Positions 10,263 to 19,074 of a stretch of DNA of 64,000 bases are shown piece after piece. The notes below the pieces were generated by a model. That model ran no database searches and was not told the origin of the DNA. It saw nothing but the letters and a program-made list of their open reading frames with translations. Position numbers and translations under genes: made by a program. The DNA comes from Proteromonas lacertae (Eukaryota > Sar > Bigyra > Opalinata > Proteromonadidae), in the NCBI GenBank assembly GCA_002245135.1, contig NGBS01000881.1, positions 1-64,000 on the forward strand, given 5' to 3'. Positions within the stretch are counted from its first letter, which is position 1; each line of letters starts with the position of its first letter.

Positions 10263-11597
10263 TCATAATACATTTTCTTTATCTTGACAATCATGATTAA
10301 CGTGAGTGATATACATATTTAAATCATAGATATAGAATAAACAGTATGGACATACATAAATTAAATTTCTTGATTTTGCATTTATCATTCTTCTAAATAA
10401 ATCATCTAAAGAGCTTATAGCTACATAATGTGAACCATAATCATTCTTTAATAGTAACAGGTTGACTATTCTATATTTTAATTCTTTACTCTGTTTGGAT
10501 AGATGAATGGGAATAAATGTTTCTTTATTATTATCATTTCTATCTATATCTATGTAAAATATATTTACATTCAATTGATTTCTTTTTTCAAATTCATTTA
10601 TTGATTTATAATCAGTTGCATCTACTGGATAATTAAGCATGTTCCATTCATGTTTCTTTTCAAATGATATGTAGTTTTCAATATGATCTTTGTTATATTT
10701 AAATTTACAACTATATAATGCTGTTAAAACTGCCCACTTAAAGCATTGATTGTCTTCATTCATTAGATTAATAAAGCATTTATATCCTTGATATTTAGGA
10801 GGTAATGGAATAAAGCAACTGCCACGAATTACTCTAAACTTTGTAATATATATTTCAACCGTATTAACTCTAAGAAAAGATAAACCACTTTGTGGATGAT
10901 TTGAATCTTGTTCTTCAGATATTTGATTAAAAATACTCTCTAATATTTGAGTAATTTCTACTTTGCTACTAAACTTTGTTATTTGACATATTCGAGATCT
11001 ACTGTATATAGATATTTCATCTTCTTCACTTTTAGATTCGTCAGGTGTATATATTGATCTAACATTGATGAAAAATTTAATCATTTGCATATCATTTGCC
11101 AAACTTTGTAACGTATCAACAATATCGTAGTTTTTAATAAAATCTGAGTAACATTCTTGAGGTGTTATATATGTTTTATTAAATTGATATAATAATTTTC
11201 TTGTTACTCCTTCTGATGATTTTTGTGATTCTAATGAATTTCTTATTCTGTTGCTAATATTTTGACTTGGTTTAGGAATAGAAGTTTTCATTAATCCTCC
11301 ATATATATTATAAGTATTATCATTATTAATGCTTCTTTTTTTGCTTATTTGAGATGTTACTTGATTTAATGAAGTTGATGATATTTTTCTTTTATTAATG
11401 CTTGTTTCTTGATGATTTAAAACAATTGTTTGGGCTAGAGGAGGTGGAGGTTGTTGTTGAATTACTTCACTATCATTACAACTGTTACCACTATGATGAT
11501 GATAATGATGTTTTTTATGATGCTTTCTTTTCTTTTCATTTAAAGTTGTTTTTATTATTTTCAAAAATGCCTTTAATAACTTTTTTTCTTTTCCCAT
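10263..11597 (-). CDS. N-terminal region of the element polymerase, with Cys/His protease-like signature and a zinc finger
   Basis: These 444 residues end at the TGA that separates them, in frame, from the polymerase. The start is basic and His-rich (KKRKHHKKHHYHHH). At ~280 comes NEDNQCFKWAVLTALYS and at ~388 GSHYVAI, a Cys...His layout like papain/OTU-type folds that often precedes Maverick polymerases. The C-terminal ~30 residues hold a CPYC...H...H...C finger. In the family this region and the polymerase form one polypeptide. Here it is either a separate protein, the N-terminus of a UGA read-through product, or half of a gene with a nonsense mutation. The protease reading is inference; catalytic geometry cannot be checked from sequence alone. 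Confidence 0.8.
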   Translation of the reverse strand: MGKEKKLLKAFLKIIKTTLNEKKRKHHKKHHYHHHSGNSCNDSEVIQQQPPPPLAQTIVLNHQETSINKRKISSTSLNQVTSQISKKRSINNDNTYNIYGGLMKTSIPKPSQNISNRIRNSLESQKSSEGVTRKLLYQFNKTYITPQECYSDFIKNYDIVDTLQSLANDMQMIKFFINVRSIYTPDESKSEEDEISIYSRSRICQITKFSSKVEITQILESIFNQISEEQDSNHPQSGLSFLRVNTVEIYITKFRVIRGSCFIPLPPKYQGYKCFINLMNEDNQCFKWAVLTALYSCKFKYNKDHIENYISFEKKHEWNMLNYPVDATDYKSINEFEKRNQLNVNIFYIDIDRNDNNKETFIPIHLSKQSKELKYRIVNLLLLKNDYGSHYVAISSLDDLFRRMINAKSRNLIYVCPYCLFYIYDLNMYITHVNHDCQDKENVL

Positions 11598-11776
11598 ATT
11601 GCATATGAATATCGTTAAATATAAAAGAAATATAAAAAAATAAGATCAAAATAATTTATAATATATGATTGGTTATAGATTTTAATTGGTTAAACATATG
11701 TTTTAAATTCTTTTCTATTTTCATTTTTCTGATAGAATATAACTAACTTTATAATATCATTTCTCTTTCATAAATA

Positions 11777-12529
11777 ATGAGTAATGAAACACCTTACGAA
11801 GCTGCACCTGATGTTGTATTATGTGAATACTTAAAAAGTCCAAAACTATGTAACAAATGGATTATAAAAGGAACAGTAGAGAAGATTGAAGTTCATAAGA
11901 ATGAAAAAAGTCAATATGTTTTAATAACATTTGCTCATGATTTAAATCATCAAGTTGTTATAAATAATGGAAAAGATTGTGAAACTTATTCTGCGGATGA
12001 AGTTAAATATGTTTTAAAACAAATTTATGATAGAAAAGAGAATGATTTTATAGAAAAAATCATTCGCAATTATTTGATTAGTGTTGGTTGTCGTGAGTCT
12101 GAGTATGGTATTAAATACTTTCATAATTTCAACAGTATCATGGTTTGGAGCAACAGTAATTATTTAATACCTCCAAATGTTGATAAAGGTTCTAAAATTG
12201 CAGTTAGTGTAGTTGATTATCAGATTTCTATTAAAAATAATGGTCAGTCTAACTTTGTTAATCATCGTGTTTGTAGTGACATAGTTAGTTATGATGAGAA
12301 TCCTGATTTAGTAACAACAATAAGAAAGTCTAATGAGAAGAAAGCTAAGATAGTTATGAAAGATAAAGATTCTTTTCATACACCTGTTAGAGTTAAAAAG
12401 AATAACATAAAAAAGAATGATATTATAACTACTCATCAACCTTTTAAAAAGACTATAACTGGTGTAACAAATGTATCTAAAGTAATTAACTACATAAAAG
12501 ATGATGATATATCTGATGATGAACCATAA
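11777..12529 (+). CDS. Element protein A of a paralogous pair, possible OB-fold (250 aa)
   Basis: It aligns by eye with the protein at 15914-16687. Both share a K-W-(I/V)-(I/V)-K-G-x-(I/V) start of a beta-strand run (KWIIKGTVEKI vs KWVVKGVIKNI), a Y-x(3)-I/T-F/R-x(2)-D stretch and IKY...(V/L)W in the middle. Alternating strands and a glycine after the first strand suggest an OB-like barrel, which would suit a single-stranded DNA-binding protein for a protein-primed replicon. The C-terminal ~60 residues are Lys/Asn-rich and probably disordered (KKNNIKKND) and end in acidic DDDISDDEP. Acidic C-terminal tails are typical of phage and bacterial SSBs. It is transcribed divergently from the polymerase. 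The OB call is inference; no family was recognised outright. Confidence 0.65.
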   Translation: MSNETPYEAAPDVVLCEYLKSPKLCNKWIIKGTVEKIEVHKNEKSQYVLITFAHDLNHQVVINNGKDCETYSADEVKYVLKQIYDRKENDFIEKIIRNYLISVGCRESEYGIKYFHNFNSIMVWSNSNYLIPPNVDKGSKIAVSVVDYQISIKNNGQSNFVNHRVCSDIVSYDENPDLVTTIRKSNEKKAKIVMKDKDSFHTPVRVKKNNIKKNDIITTHQPFKKTITGVTNVSKVINYIKDDDISDDEP

Positions 12530-12667
12530 AAGTCTTAATAATAGCATTAATATTATTCTAATTATTGTGCTCTTAATTACATAAATAAAAATAAATTGTT
12601 TATATTGGGTATATATAGCAAACATATATATATGTATAATTAATATCAATAATTAATTATTTCATTA

Positions 12668-13094
12668 TTAATTAAGTTTTACAACTTTATTATTCGAAGA
12701 ATCATAAGTATTATTCTTAAGTTCTTCATATTTTCTCTTTTTCTTATCTCTGCATTCATTACATGATTTATAGTGAACGCCATTAGGTTTTATATCAAAA
12801 CAATCAACTGATTTATTCTTATTGCATGTTGAGCAGTGAAGTATATTATCTTCTTCTAATGTAGATTCTTCTTGTTCATGGTTCAACACATTTAGCATTC
12901 CATTCAGGATCATCTTCATATTCTTCTATTACTGAATAAATACCATCCAATAAATCTTTAAAAACACCTAATACACATGTTTTAATTAACATTATATTAG
13001 AATCATTATTTTCTTCTAACGTTGCAGGTAGTGCATTCACAACTTCTTTCTCAGTGTCATTTGTGCTAGGCACATCTGAATTACTTAGTGACAT
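12668..13094 (-). CDS. Single zinc-ribbon protein split by one frameshift
   Basis: ATG 13094 opens a frame of about 70 residues that ends at a TGA (about 12876-12878). One base later the sequence continues in another frame with an acidic stretch (EQEESTLEED) and a zinc ribbon (HCSTCNKNKSVDCF...SCNECRDKKKRKYEE), ending at TAA 12668. The ribbon matches its element paralogues. Residues on both sides of the break look coding. It could be a sequencing or mutational indel, two overlapping genes (a second ATG lies at 12919), or a +1 frameshift at CCA-TGA-A. The N-terminal half (LIKTCVLGVFKDLLDGIYSV) is probably helical and unlike the other ribbons. Confidence 0.6.
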
Positions 13095-13283
13095 TCTGTT
13101 TTTTAAAATACTCAAAATCTCAAAGAAAACTATAAATAATAAAATAAAGACAAAATTGTTAACATAAACATATGAATACTATTTGCTAATAATATACCCC
13201 ACCAAAAAGAAGAAGAAGAAATAATAACTCTTTTATATTTTTAATTTATATCAATCTTATTTTTATGCAATAACATTATAATT

Positions 13284-13685
13284 CTAATATTTAATACCAT
13301 TTAATATTATTTTGTTCATAATGATGTTAAGAATTGGATGTCTTTCTAAATGGGTCTTTCCTTCTTTTGATTTTAACCATTCAATATAATTGTTATAATT
13401 AGGGAATACTCTCTTTTCATCTCTTACATATACGCTTGGTTTATAATCATGTATCATTAAAGTATATCTTATTTCATCATATTGTGGAACTAAAGTTTGA
13501 TGACACAAATAACGTTTTTCATTACATTCTTTTGATACTGATTTATTAGAGGTGTCAGGTATTGAGCTTATTTTATGATTAAAATAGAGATAAAATCTAC
13601 AATTATTGCATATATGTTTATCTAAAAAGTCATCATTATTACTGAATGATTTAGATAAAAAATTAAAGTCAATTGAATTTGACAT
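13284..13685 (-). CDS. Unknown element protein, 133 aa
   Basis: It runs ATG 13685 to TAG 13284. It has a CNNC pair near residue 25, then cysteines in KECNEK and YLCHQ, possibly one degenerate zinc site. The C-terminal half (YVRDEKRVFPNYNNYIEWLK) looks folded rather than disordered. It sits in the minus-strand run of small element genes between two ribbon genes. No family is recognised. Confidence 0.55.
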   Translation of the reverse strand: MSNSIDFNFLSKSFSNNDDFLDKHICNNCRFYLYFNHKISSIPDTSNKSVSKECNEKRYLCHQTLVPQYDEIRYTLMIHDYKPSVYVRDEKRVFPNYNNYIEWLKSKEGKTHLERHPILNIIMNKIILNGIKY

Positions 13686-13909
13686 AATGATATATAATAT
13701 AAATTTTGCAAAAGAATATGATAGAAAAATATGAACTGAATAATTAATATAACTTAATTAACATCAGATTCACTTCACACTCTATCCCATTCTCTAAAAG
13801 CTAAAGCTTCTAATCAAATCATCACATATATTATGATATATTGATTATTTAAACCATCTTAATTGTTACATATACATTCTCATCATGTTATTTCTATCAT
13901 TACATATAT

Positions 13910-14149
13910 CTAAATATTTAATTCATTATAATATAATTGATTTAATAATTCTTGTAAATTCATCAAAAAAATATTACTATTGGGTGAATTTGTTTTTATT
14001 CCATATTTACATATATCATTGATCCATTTATACAAATTTAAATATAAATTCGATACTTGTTCCTCTAATATATTACAAGTTATATTTTTAATGCTAATAT
14101 CAATAGGTGATATATTATCATATTCATATATTTTTATCAATTTGTTCAT
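13910..14149 (-). CDS. Small helical element protein, 79 aa
   Basis: It runs from ATG 14149. The predicted peptide is mostly Leu/Ile/Asn with heptad-like hydrophobics (NLYLNLYKWINDICKYGI; NLQELLNQLYYNELN). It shares the strand and spacing of its neighbours. Composition in this AT-rich DNA is weak evidence of coding, so confidence is modest. Confidence 0.4.
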   Translation of the reverse strand: MNKLIKIYEYDNISPIDISIKNITCNILEEQVSNLYLNLYKWINDICKYGIKTNSPNSNIFLMNLQELLNQLYYNELNI

Positions 14150-14238
14150 GATATTAGAATGAAGTATATTTGTCCCTATTTAAAGAAAAAAGAAATATTA
14201 ATTACTAAGATAATTGAGTAAATTATATGTAACTGTTA

Positions 14239-15012
14239 CTAATTTCTTTTAACCACTTTATACTGATTTAAATATCTTATATTTTTATCTTTTCTTCTAC
14301 ATTTTATACATTTTGAAAATAACTCATTAGTTTTGTTATATATACCCATTTCTTCATAATTTCTTATTTCACCACAATAAGAACACCTAGTCATTCCTTC
14401 TGGAAGTATTTCAGGTAATGTTCTGCCATCAAGTTTGTTTTTATTATACTTCTTATTAGTATTATATTTATTTGCTTTAGAAATTCTGCAAGTTGGACAA
14501 GTTGAATAAAGCTTGTTTGCTTTCATATTAATGCCCATTATACTAATATGATATATCATATGACAAGAAGAACATGATGCATATTCATTAGTATTGTTAT
14601 TTCCATTGATTATATTATTATGTAATTGATTTGCAATACTTTCATTTTTTATTCTTTCTGTCTTTGTCTTGTAATATTTTCTGTTACGGTTTTGACAAGC
14701 TTTACATATTTTACCATATTCACCATTTTGTCTGACAGCTATTTGATGTTTACTTACTATTTTATTACAGCTTGAACATTTAATACAGTTTTCATTATTA
14801 TGAGCATTTATTTTCAAAGATTCATAGATTATTTGATTTGGTTTATTTACAACATTATACTGATAATTATGAAAAGCACAATCTTTGTCAATATGCATAT
14901 CTTTAATAATGTCTCTATCACTATCATTGTCACTACTACTATCACTACTACTATCACTATTCTTAATACAGTCTTTCAACAGTATATATAATTCATTTAT
15001 TATGCTTTTCAT
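14239..15012 (-). CDS. Three-unit zinc-ribbon protein with Ser/Asp tract (257 aa)
   Basis: After a short N-terminal helix comes a Ser/Asp tract (SDSSSDSSSDNDSDRD). Three ribbons follow: CSSC...CKAC (~80-106), CSSC...CPTC (~146-173) and CSYC...CIKC (~211-238). The second and third contain a MGI(N/Y)-x-K-x-(N)-(K/E)-L segment between Cys pairs that is also present in both full ribbons of the next gene (15112-15756), so these two genes form a subfamily and probably arose by duplication. The Ser/Asp tract could be a phosphorylation target. DNA or RNA binding by the ribbons is inferred. Confidence 0.78.
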   Translation of the reverse strand: MKSIINELYILLKDCIKNSDSSSDSSSDNDSDRDIIKDMHIDKDCAFHNYQYNVVNKPNQIIYESLKINAHNNENCIKCSSCNKIVSKHQIAVRQNGEYGKICKACQNRNRKYYKTKTERIKNESIANQLHNNIINGNNNTNEYASCSSCHMIYHISIMGINMKANKLYSTCPTCRISKANKYNTNKKYNKNKLDGRTLPEILPEGMTRCSYCGEIRNYEEMGIYNKTNELFSKCIKCRRKDKNIRYLNQYKVVKRN

Positions 15013-15111
15013 TATTTAACTGTTTTAGTAATTTATTAATAATATAAGAAATTTGAAAATAAAAATATTTCCCTAAAATATAATAAATAAACAATAGAAT
15101 AATAATATAAC

Positions 15112-15756
15112 TTAAATATTAATTATATTATTAAGTAAATCATATATTTCATTTAAAAAACTGTCACTAAATACAATTAATAATTCATTATCTCTAGTTA
15201 TTCTTGGTATAATTTTTTCTTCTTCAATTACATTCATTTTATTTATAATATTTGTAACATATTTATAACATTTTATGCACATACTGCCTTTTATATTTTT
15301 TCGTTTACAATTATGCATCTCATCACATAACAGACATTTTGATTTAATATAGTCTTCTTTTTTATCTATTTTTCTTCCATTCTTTTTATTCATCTTAATA
15401 CTATTCTTTGATTTATCTCTACACTCTATGCAGCATTGATAAACATTTCCTGTAACTTTATTTATACCCATTTCTTCATAAAGTTTTGATTTTTTGCATA
15501 AGATACATTTTGCATAACCTGGTTCTATTTTATCTATTTTATATTTAAGGTTAACGTTAGATTTATCTCTACATTTAGGGCAAATATTATAATATTTGTT
15601 CCATCTATTCTTACCCATTTCCCAATATTGATATAGTGCTTTACATCTTGAGCATTTGATATATTCATCTGCTTTTGTATAGTAGGGTACTTCAATACCA
15701 TAAAATTCATTATTAATTGAAATTATATCATTATTATTGACATTTTGAGAACTCAT
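15112..15756 (-). CDS. Three-unit zinc-ribbon protein (214 aa)
   Basis: The units are CSRC...CPKC (~33-61), CILC...CIEC (~80-108) and a shorter CLLC...CIKC (~135-156). The MGKNRWNKYYN and MGINKVTGNVYQ segments between Cys pairs link it to the gene at 14239-15012. The last ~50 residues lack cysteines and are acidic/hydrophobic (ELLIVFSDSFLNEIYDLLNN). It lies 99 bp downstream of nothing on its own strand but 99 bp upstream of its paralogue, so the pair could share a transcript. Confidence 0.78.
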   Translation of the reverse strand: MSSQNVNNNDIISINNEFYGIEVPYYTKADEYIKCSRCKALYQYWEMGKNRWNKYYNICPKCRDKSNVNLKYKIDKIEPGYAKCILCKKSKLYEEMGINKVTGNVYQCCIECRDKSKNSIKMNKKNGRKIDKKEDYIKSKCLLCDEMHNCKRKNIKGSMCIKCYKYVTNIINKMNVIEEEKIIPRITRDNELLIVFSDSFLNEIYDLLNNIINI

Positions 15757-15913
15757 TATTAATTCACTTAGAATATAAAAAATAAAACATGCAGATATTT
15801 AGAATAACAATACATCGATTTGCACATTGATTATTGGTTGTTTGCAATTTAGATATTAAAAATATAAATAATAAATCATTTACTTTTTTCTCTATATTAT
15901 ACAATTAATTAAT

Positions 15914-16687
15914 ATGCCTGATATGATAACTCATATATTAAGACCGAGTAGTTTAAATAGAAAATGGGTGGTAAAAGGTGTTATAAAAAACATTATTGAA
16001 GATGAAGATGATGATAAATATACTATTGCTATTAGAGTTGATAAAGACTTTAGACTTATTTATTGGAATTTATCTGAGTATGTTGAACTTAAAAGAAACC
16101 TATATGTCAAAGAGTTAGAAGATACTGAAGATTATCATGGAAATTATTTTGTAAGAGATATTGTTTGTGATTGGTTTAAAGGTCAAGGTAAAAGTGTTCC
16201 AGCAACAATCAAAATAAAATATGGATTTGATACTTTTATATTATGGAAAGATCAATTATCTTTTCATGATATCAAAGGTGAAATGAGTATTTATGATCGA
16301 ATATACTATGAATTAATTGATACATATTTAGAAGTAAAACATAATGAAGTTAAAGATATAGCATATGTATATGTAAAACACAAATTATTTGAAGATAATT
16401 TCTCTGCTTATGATGATGATAAATATTTACTTGAAGATTTAAAATATTATCCAAAAGATATTGAAGAAATAATTGAAGATACATGTATAAAATGTGGAAG
16501 AAACATGAAAGGGGATGAATCCTATTCACCTCAATATGCTTCTGTCAAATATGGCAAAGGTTCATTAAATAAAAGACATAAAAGAAAATTTGATTTAAAA
16601 AAGTTATCTAAAATTAATAAAAAGTTTAAAAAAGATCATGAAAATGATGATATTCTATTTCATTTAGATGATTGGGAACTTGATTAA
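15914..16687 (+). CDS. Element protein B of the paralogous pair, with extra Cys pair (257 aa)
   Basis: Homologous to the protein at 11777-12529 over the first ~150 residues (KWVVKGVIKNI, then IKYGFDTFILW against IKYFHNFNSIMVW). Downstream it has an acidic middle (YDDDKYLLEDLKYYPKDIEE), one CIKC pair at ~194 and a Lys-rich stretch (KRHKRKFDLKKLSKINKK), ending LDDWELD. As in its paralogue, a basic low-complexity region precedes an acidic end. Both paralogues are on the plus strand while their neighbours are on the minus strand. A single-stranded DNA-binding or terminal-protein-type role is possible but unproven. Confidence 0.65.
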   Translation: MPDMITHILRPSSLNRKWVVKGVIKNIIEDEDDDKYTIAIRVDKDFRLIYWNLSEYVELKRNLYVKELEDTEDYHGNYFVRDIVCDWFKGQGKSVPATIKIKYGFDTFILWKDQLSFHDIKGEMSIYDRIYYELIDTYLEVKHNEVKDIAYVYVKHKLFEDNFSAYDDDKYLLEDLKYYPKDIEEIIEDTCIKCGRNMKGDESYSPQYASVKYGKGSLNKRHKRKFDLKKLSKINKKFKKDHENDDILFHLDDWELD

Positions 16688-16823
16688 AACTATATTGGAT
16701 AATATAATACTAAAAAGTATAAACTGACTTTAAAATGTTATAAATAATATTTATTTTGGGAAATGAAAATAACTATTAGCACAACATAATAATAATAATA
16801 AGACTAATTAATTGAAACATTAA

Positions 16824-17207
16824 TTAATGATATAATCCATACATTACTTTATCCAAGTCCAATCCAAATTTTTCTTTTATATAATTTTTTGCTTTTAAAT
16901 CATGCATTGCAATATATCTATCCATTAGTGCATCAAATTCTTCTGGATCCTCACTATAAATGAATCCTTTATCTAATCCATTTCTTACACGTATATTATG
17001 TCTTCTTCTTTTTTCTCTTATTTTTTCATCTTTAATATGTTTCAACATTTCATTATATCTCTGTAGATCAGCTGTTGATTTAGATTGCACTTGTAGCTCG
17101 TTTGACTGAGAAAATATTTTTCTTTTAAGTGATTCAAATATTGTGTAAAACCATAATAAAGGCTTATAATATGATTCAAGTGAAGATATATAATTTGGAT
17201 TATGCAT
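16824..17207 (-). CDS. Unknown helical element protein, 127 aa
   Basis: The nearest ATG is at 17207 (MHNPNYISSLESYY). The frame is open further upstream to ~17282 and encodes a hydrophobic stretch (VLFYIFFNFIYSIV), but without an ATG, so a spliced or longer start is possible. The centre is basic and helical (HIKDEKIREKRRRHNIRVRN), followed by acidic helices (SEDPEEFDALMDRYIAMH). It is more balanced in composition than noncoding frames here. No family is recognised. Confidence 0.55.
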   Translation of the reverse strand: MHNPNYISSLESYYKPLLWFYTIFESLKRKIFSQSNELQVQSKSTADLQRYNEMLKHIKDEKIREKRRRHNIRVRNGLDKGFIYSEDPEEFDALMDRYIAMHDLKAKNYIKEKFGLDLDKVMYGLYH

Positions 17208-17438
17208 TTTTGATACAATAGAATAAATAAAATTGAAGAAAATATAGAATAATACTTTTTCTGTATTATACAAATGCTTCAAAAATGATTTTACCCAATA
17301 AAATAAAACATAGTATGTATTATTTTTTCATTCTCTATATTATTCTCTATATATATGATTTTACTCAACCATAGTCAATCAACATCTTGTATCTACAGTA
17401 TTTAATTTATAAGATGAATTAATAGATCATATAGGAGG

Positions 17439-18047
17439 TTAATTGCATAAATCATCAATGTCATCATTTTCTCCACATTTTGATTCACTCTGATCTATCT
17501 GAAGAGTGAATTTTTGTTGATTACTATCTTTTATATTTGATATATTTTTAGAAGAATTATTCATGTTATTAGATTCTTTTTTGATAGTTTTTTTACTAAG
17601 TGTATATAAATAATGTTTTACACATTTTTTACACTTATTAGTATATTCCATCTTTGATTTGTGTTTTATTTTTCTGCAGATATAACATCTTTGTTCACCA
17701 CCACTTAGTTCTTCATTAAAATGTCTTTTTCTATTATATAAATATTTTTGTTGAAATTTAAAACATATTTTACATAGATCTTTTATAACAAATGAATTAT
17801 ATTTATCATTAAAACATCCATCACAATTAACACATCTAAATTTATCAGATAAATCATTTTTTATTTTTCTATTATTAGAAAAATATATTCTTTTATATTT
17901 TCTGCATTTGCTACACATGTGGTATTCTTTACCTTTATCATTCTTAAAATCATTCATAGGAAAATTATATTTGCATCTTGAACATTTTTTTTCTCTTTTA
18001 ACTAAATTATATGGTAATGTATTTGAATTATTTTCAAGATTTGGCAT
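17439..18047 (-). CDS. Three-unit zinc-ribbon protein (about 202 aa)
   Basis: The first ATG is at 18047 (MPNLENNSNTLPYN). The units are CSRC...CSKC, CVNC...CKIC and CYIC...CKKC, in the same order and spacing as the gene at 6630-7082, to which it is closest (both end the middle unit with CK(V/I)CFKF followed by KYYKNRDK or KYLYNRKR). The C-terminal ~50 residues are a Ser/Asn-rich acidic tail absent from the 6630 protein. The two genes sit near opposite ends of the element in inverted orientation. Confidence 0.78.
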   Translation of the reverse strand: MPNLENNSNTLPYNLVKREKKCSRCKYNFPMNDFKNDKGKEYHMCSKCRKYKRIYFSNNRKIKNDLSDKFRCVNCDGCFNDKYNSFVIKDLCKICFKFQQKYLYNRKRHFNEELSGGEQRCYICRKIKHKSKMEYTNKCKKCVKHYLYTLSKKTIKKESNNMNNSSKNISNIKDSNQQKFTLQIDQSESKCGENDDIDDLCN

Positions 18048-18112
18048 TCTTTTCTTCAATATCTAAAAACAGCAAGAAAATTAAAAATGTAAATTTAATA
18101 GAAATTTAATTG

Positions 18113-18357
18113 TAAACTCATACATACACACAATTACAATGCATCAAAGTAATGAAGAATATATGGTATAAACATATATAAATGATATTATGAGAAATTA
18201 ATTTTCTTACTAAATATTGAAATTTTTCTACTTCATCAAAATATTAAATCTAGTTCTTTTGACTTGATATTTTCAATAATAAACTCATACATATACACAA
18301 TTACAATGCATCAAAGTAATGAAGAATATATGGTATAAACATATATAAATGATACTA
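18113..18357. repeat. Two 78-bp direct repeats, 167-bp period
   Basis: About 78 bp starting TAAACTCATACATA at 18113 recurs starting at 18280 with one or two substitutions; both copies contain ATTACAATGCATCAAAGTAA. The repeats fill most of the 400-bp gap (18060-18463) between two ribbon genes. No gene is visible in the gap. They may be a segmental duplication of a promoter or leader. Confidence 0.85.
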
Positions 18358-18463
18358 GATATTAAAGTAGAAATGATGAATTATTCATATAAATATATAT
18401 ACACCTAAATTCTAATATAGTAAGATTTACCCATATAAACATTAATTATATATTTAACAAAAA

Positions 18464-18964
18464 TTATAATGCATGTTTATTTAAAGTTTGATGATATTTT
18501 TTCACACAAATATTACACATGTTTTGATATGGCATTATTTCTTTCTTTCTTAAATGTCCACAATGATAACATCTCATCTCTTTATCATTAGTTAACACTT
18601 CATTCTTATACAATTTTTTATATATTTTTATGCTTAATTTAAATCTAAAACATCCTTTACATAAGAATGTCATAACTTTATCATTTAATATCTCTTTACC
18701 TAAGTACTCATTATTATAAAACATTAAACAACATCTGCACTGAAATACCTCATGCATTATATTTAATATCGATTTCTTTTTCTTTAATATAGTCTTATAA
18801 GACCTGCAATATTCTCTGCAATGGTTACACTGATGAAAATATTCATTTGTTTTAGGATTTTTAGTAAAATCAGTTAAACAAAACATTTTCTTACACTTAC
18901 CACACTTAGCAAATCTTGTTCTATCAATTTCATCAGTAGAAAAGTAGATAAATAGAGTGTGTTC
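18464..18964 (-). CDS. Three-unit zinc-ribbon protein, start uncertain
   Basis: The first in-frame ATG (18886) would lose half of the first ribbon: the codons just upstream read AKCGKCKK and restore the Cys pair needed for CGKC...CNHC. The frame is open back to 18964 without an ATG, preceded by TAG. Either a short 5' exon is spliced on (an AG lies at the edge of the open stretch) or the start is non-ATG. Later units are CRCC...CKGC and CYHC...CNIC, so the order equals that of 6630-7082 and 17439-18047. This is the outermost gene at the right end. Confidence 0.7.
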   Translation of the reverse strand, partial: EHTLFIYFSTDEIDRTRFAKCGKCKKMFCLTDFTKNPKTNEYFHQCNHCREYCRSYKTILKKKKSILNIMHEVFQCRCCLMFYNNEYLGKEILNDKVMTFLCKGCFRFKLSIKIYKKLYKNEVLTNDKEMRCYHCGHLRKKEIMPYQNMCNICVKKYHQTLNKHAL

Positions 18965-19074
18965 CTATCTGTTCCTACCCCCGCCGTAGCTATCTGTAGA
19001 GAAAAAACTTATAGAGAGAGAGAGAGTGATACATTCACTTTAGCAAGTTAATATTTTAACTGTTTTAAAATATT
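18965..19074. other. Right subterminal noncoding region
   Basis: It contains a C-rich block (GTTCCTACCCCCGCCGTAGC, about 18971-18990) that mirrors the G-rich block inside the left end, a CTGTAGAG shared with the left side, and a (GA)n run at about 19011-19027. No gene is seen. Confidence 0.55.

Noticed and set aside
7425-11597. UGA used as a sense codon across the genome (altered code)
   Set aside because: TGA ends other genes in sensible places (for example 3281-3283), and only one in-frame TGA is seen in a coding stretch.
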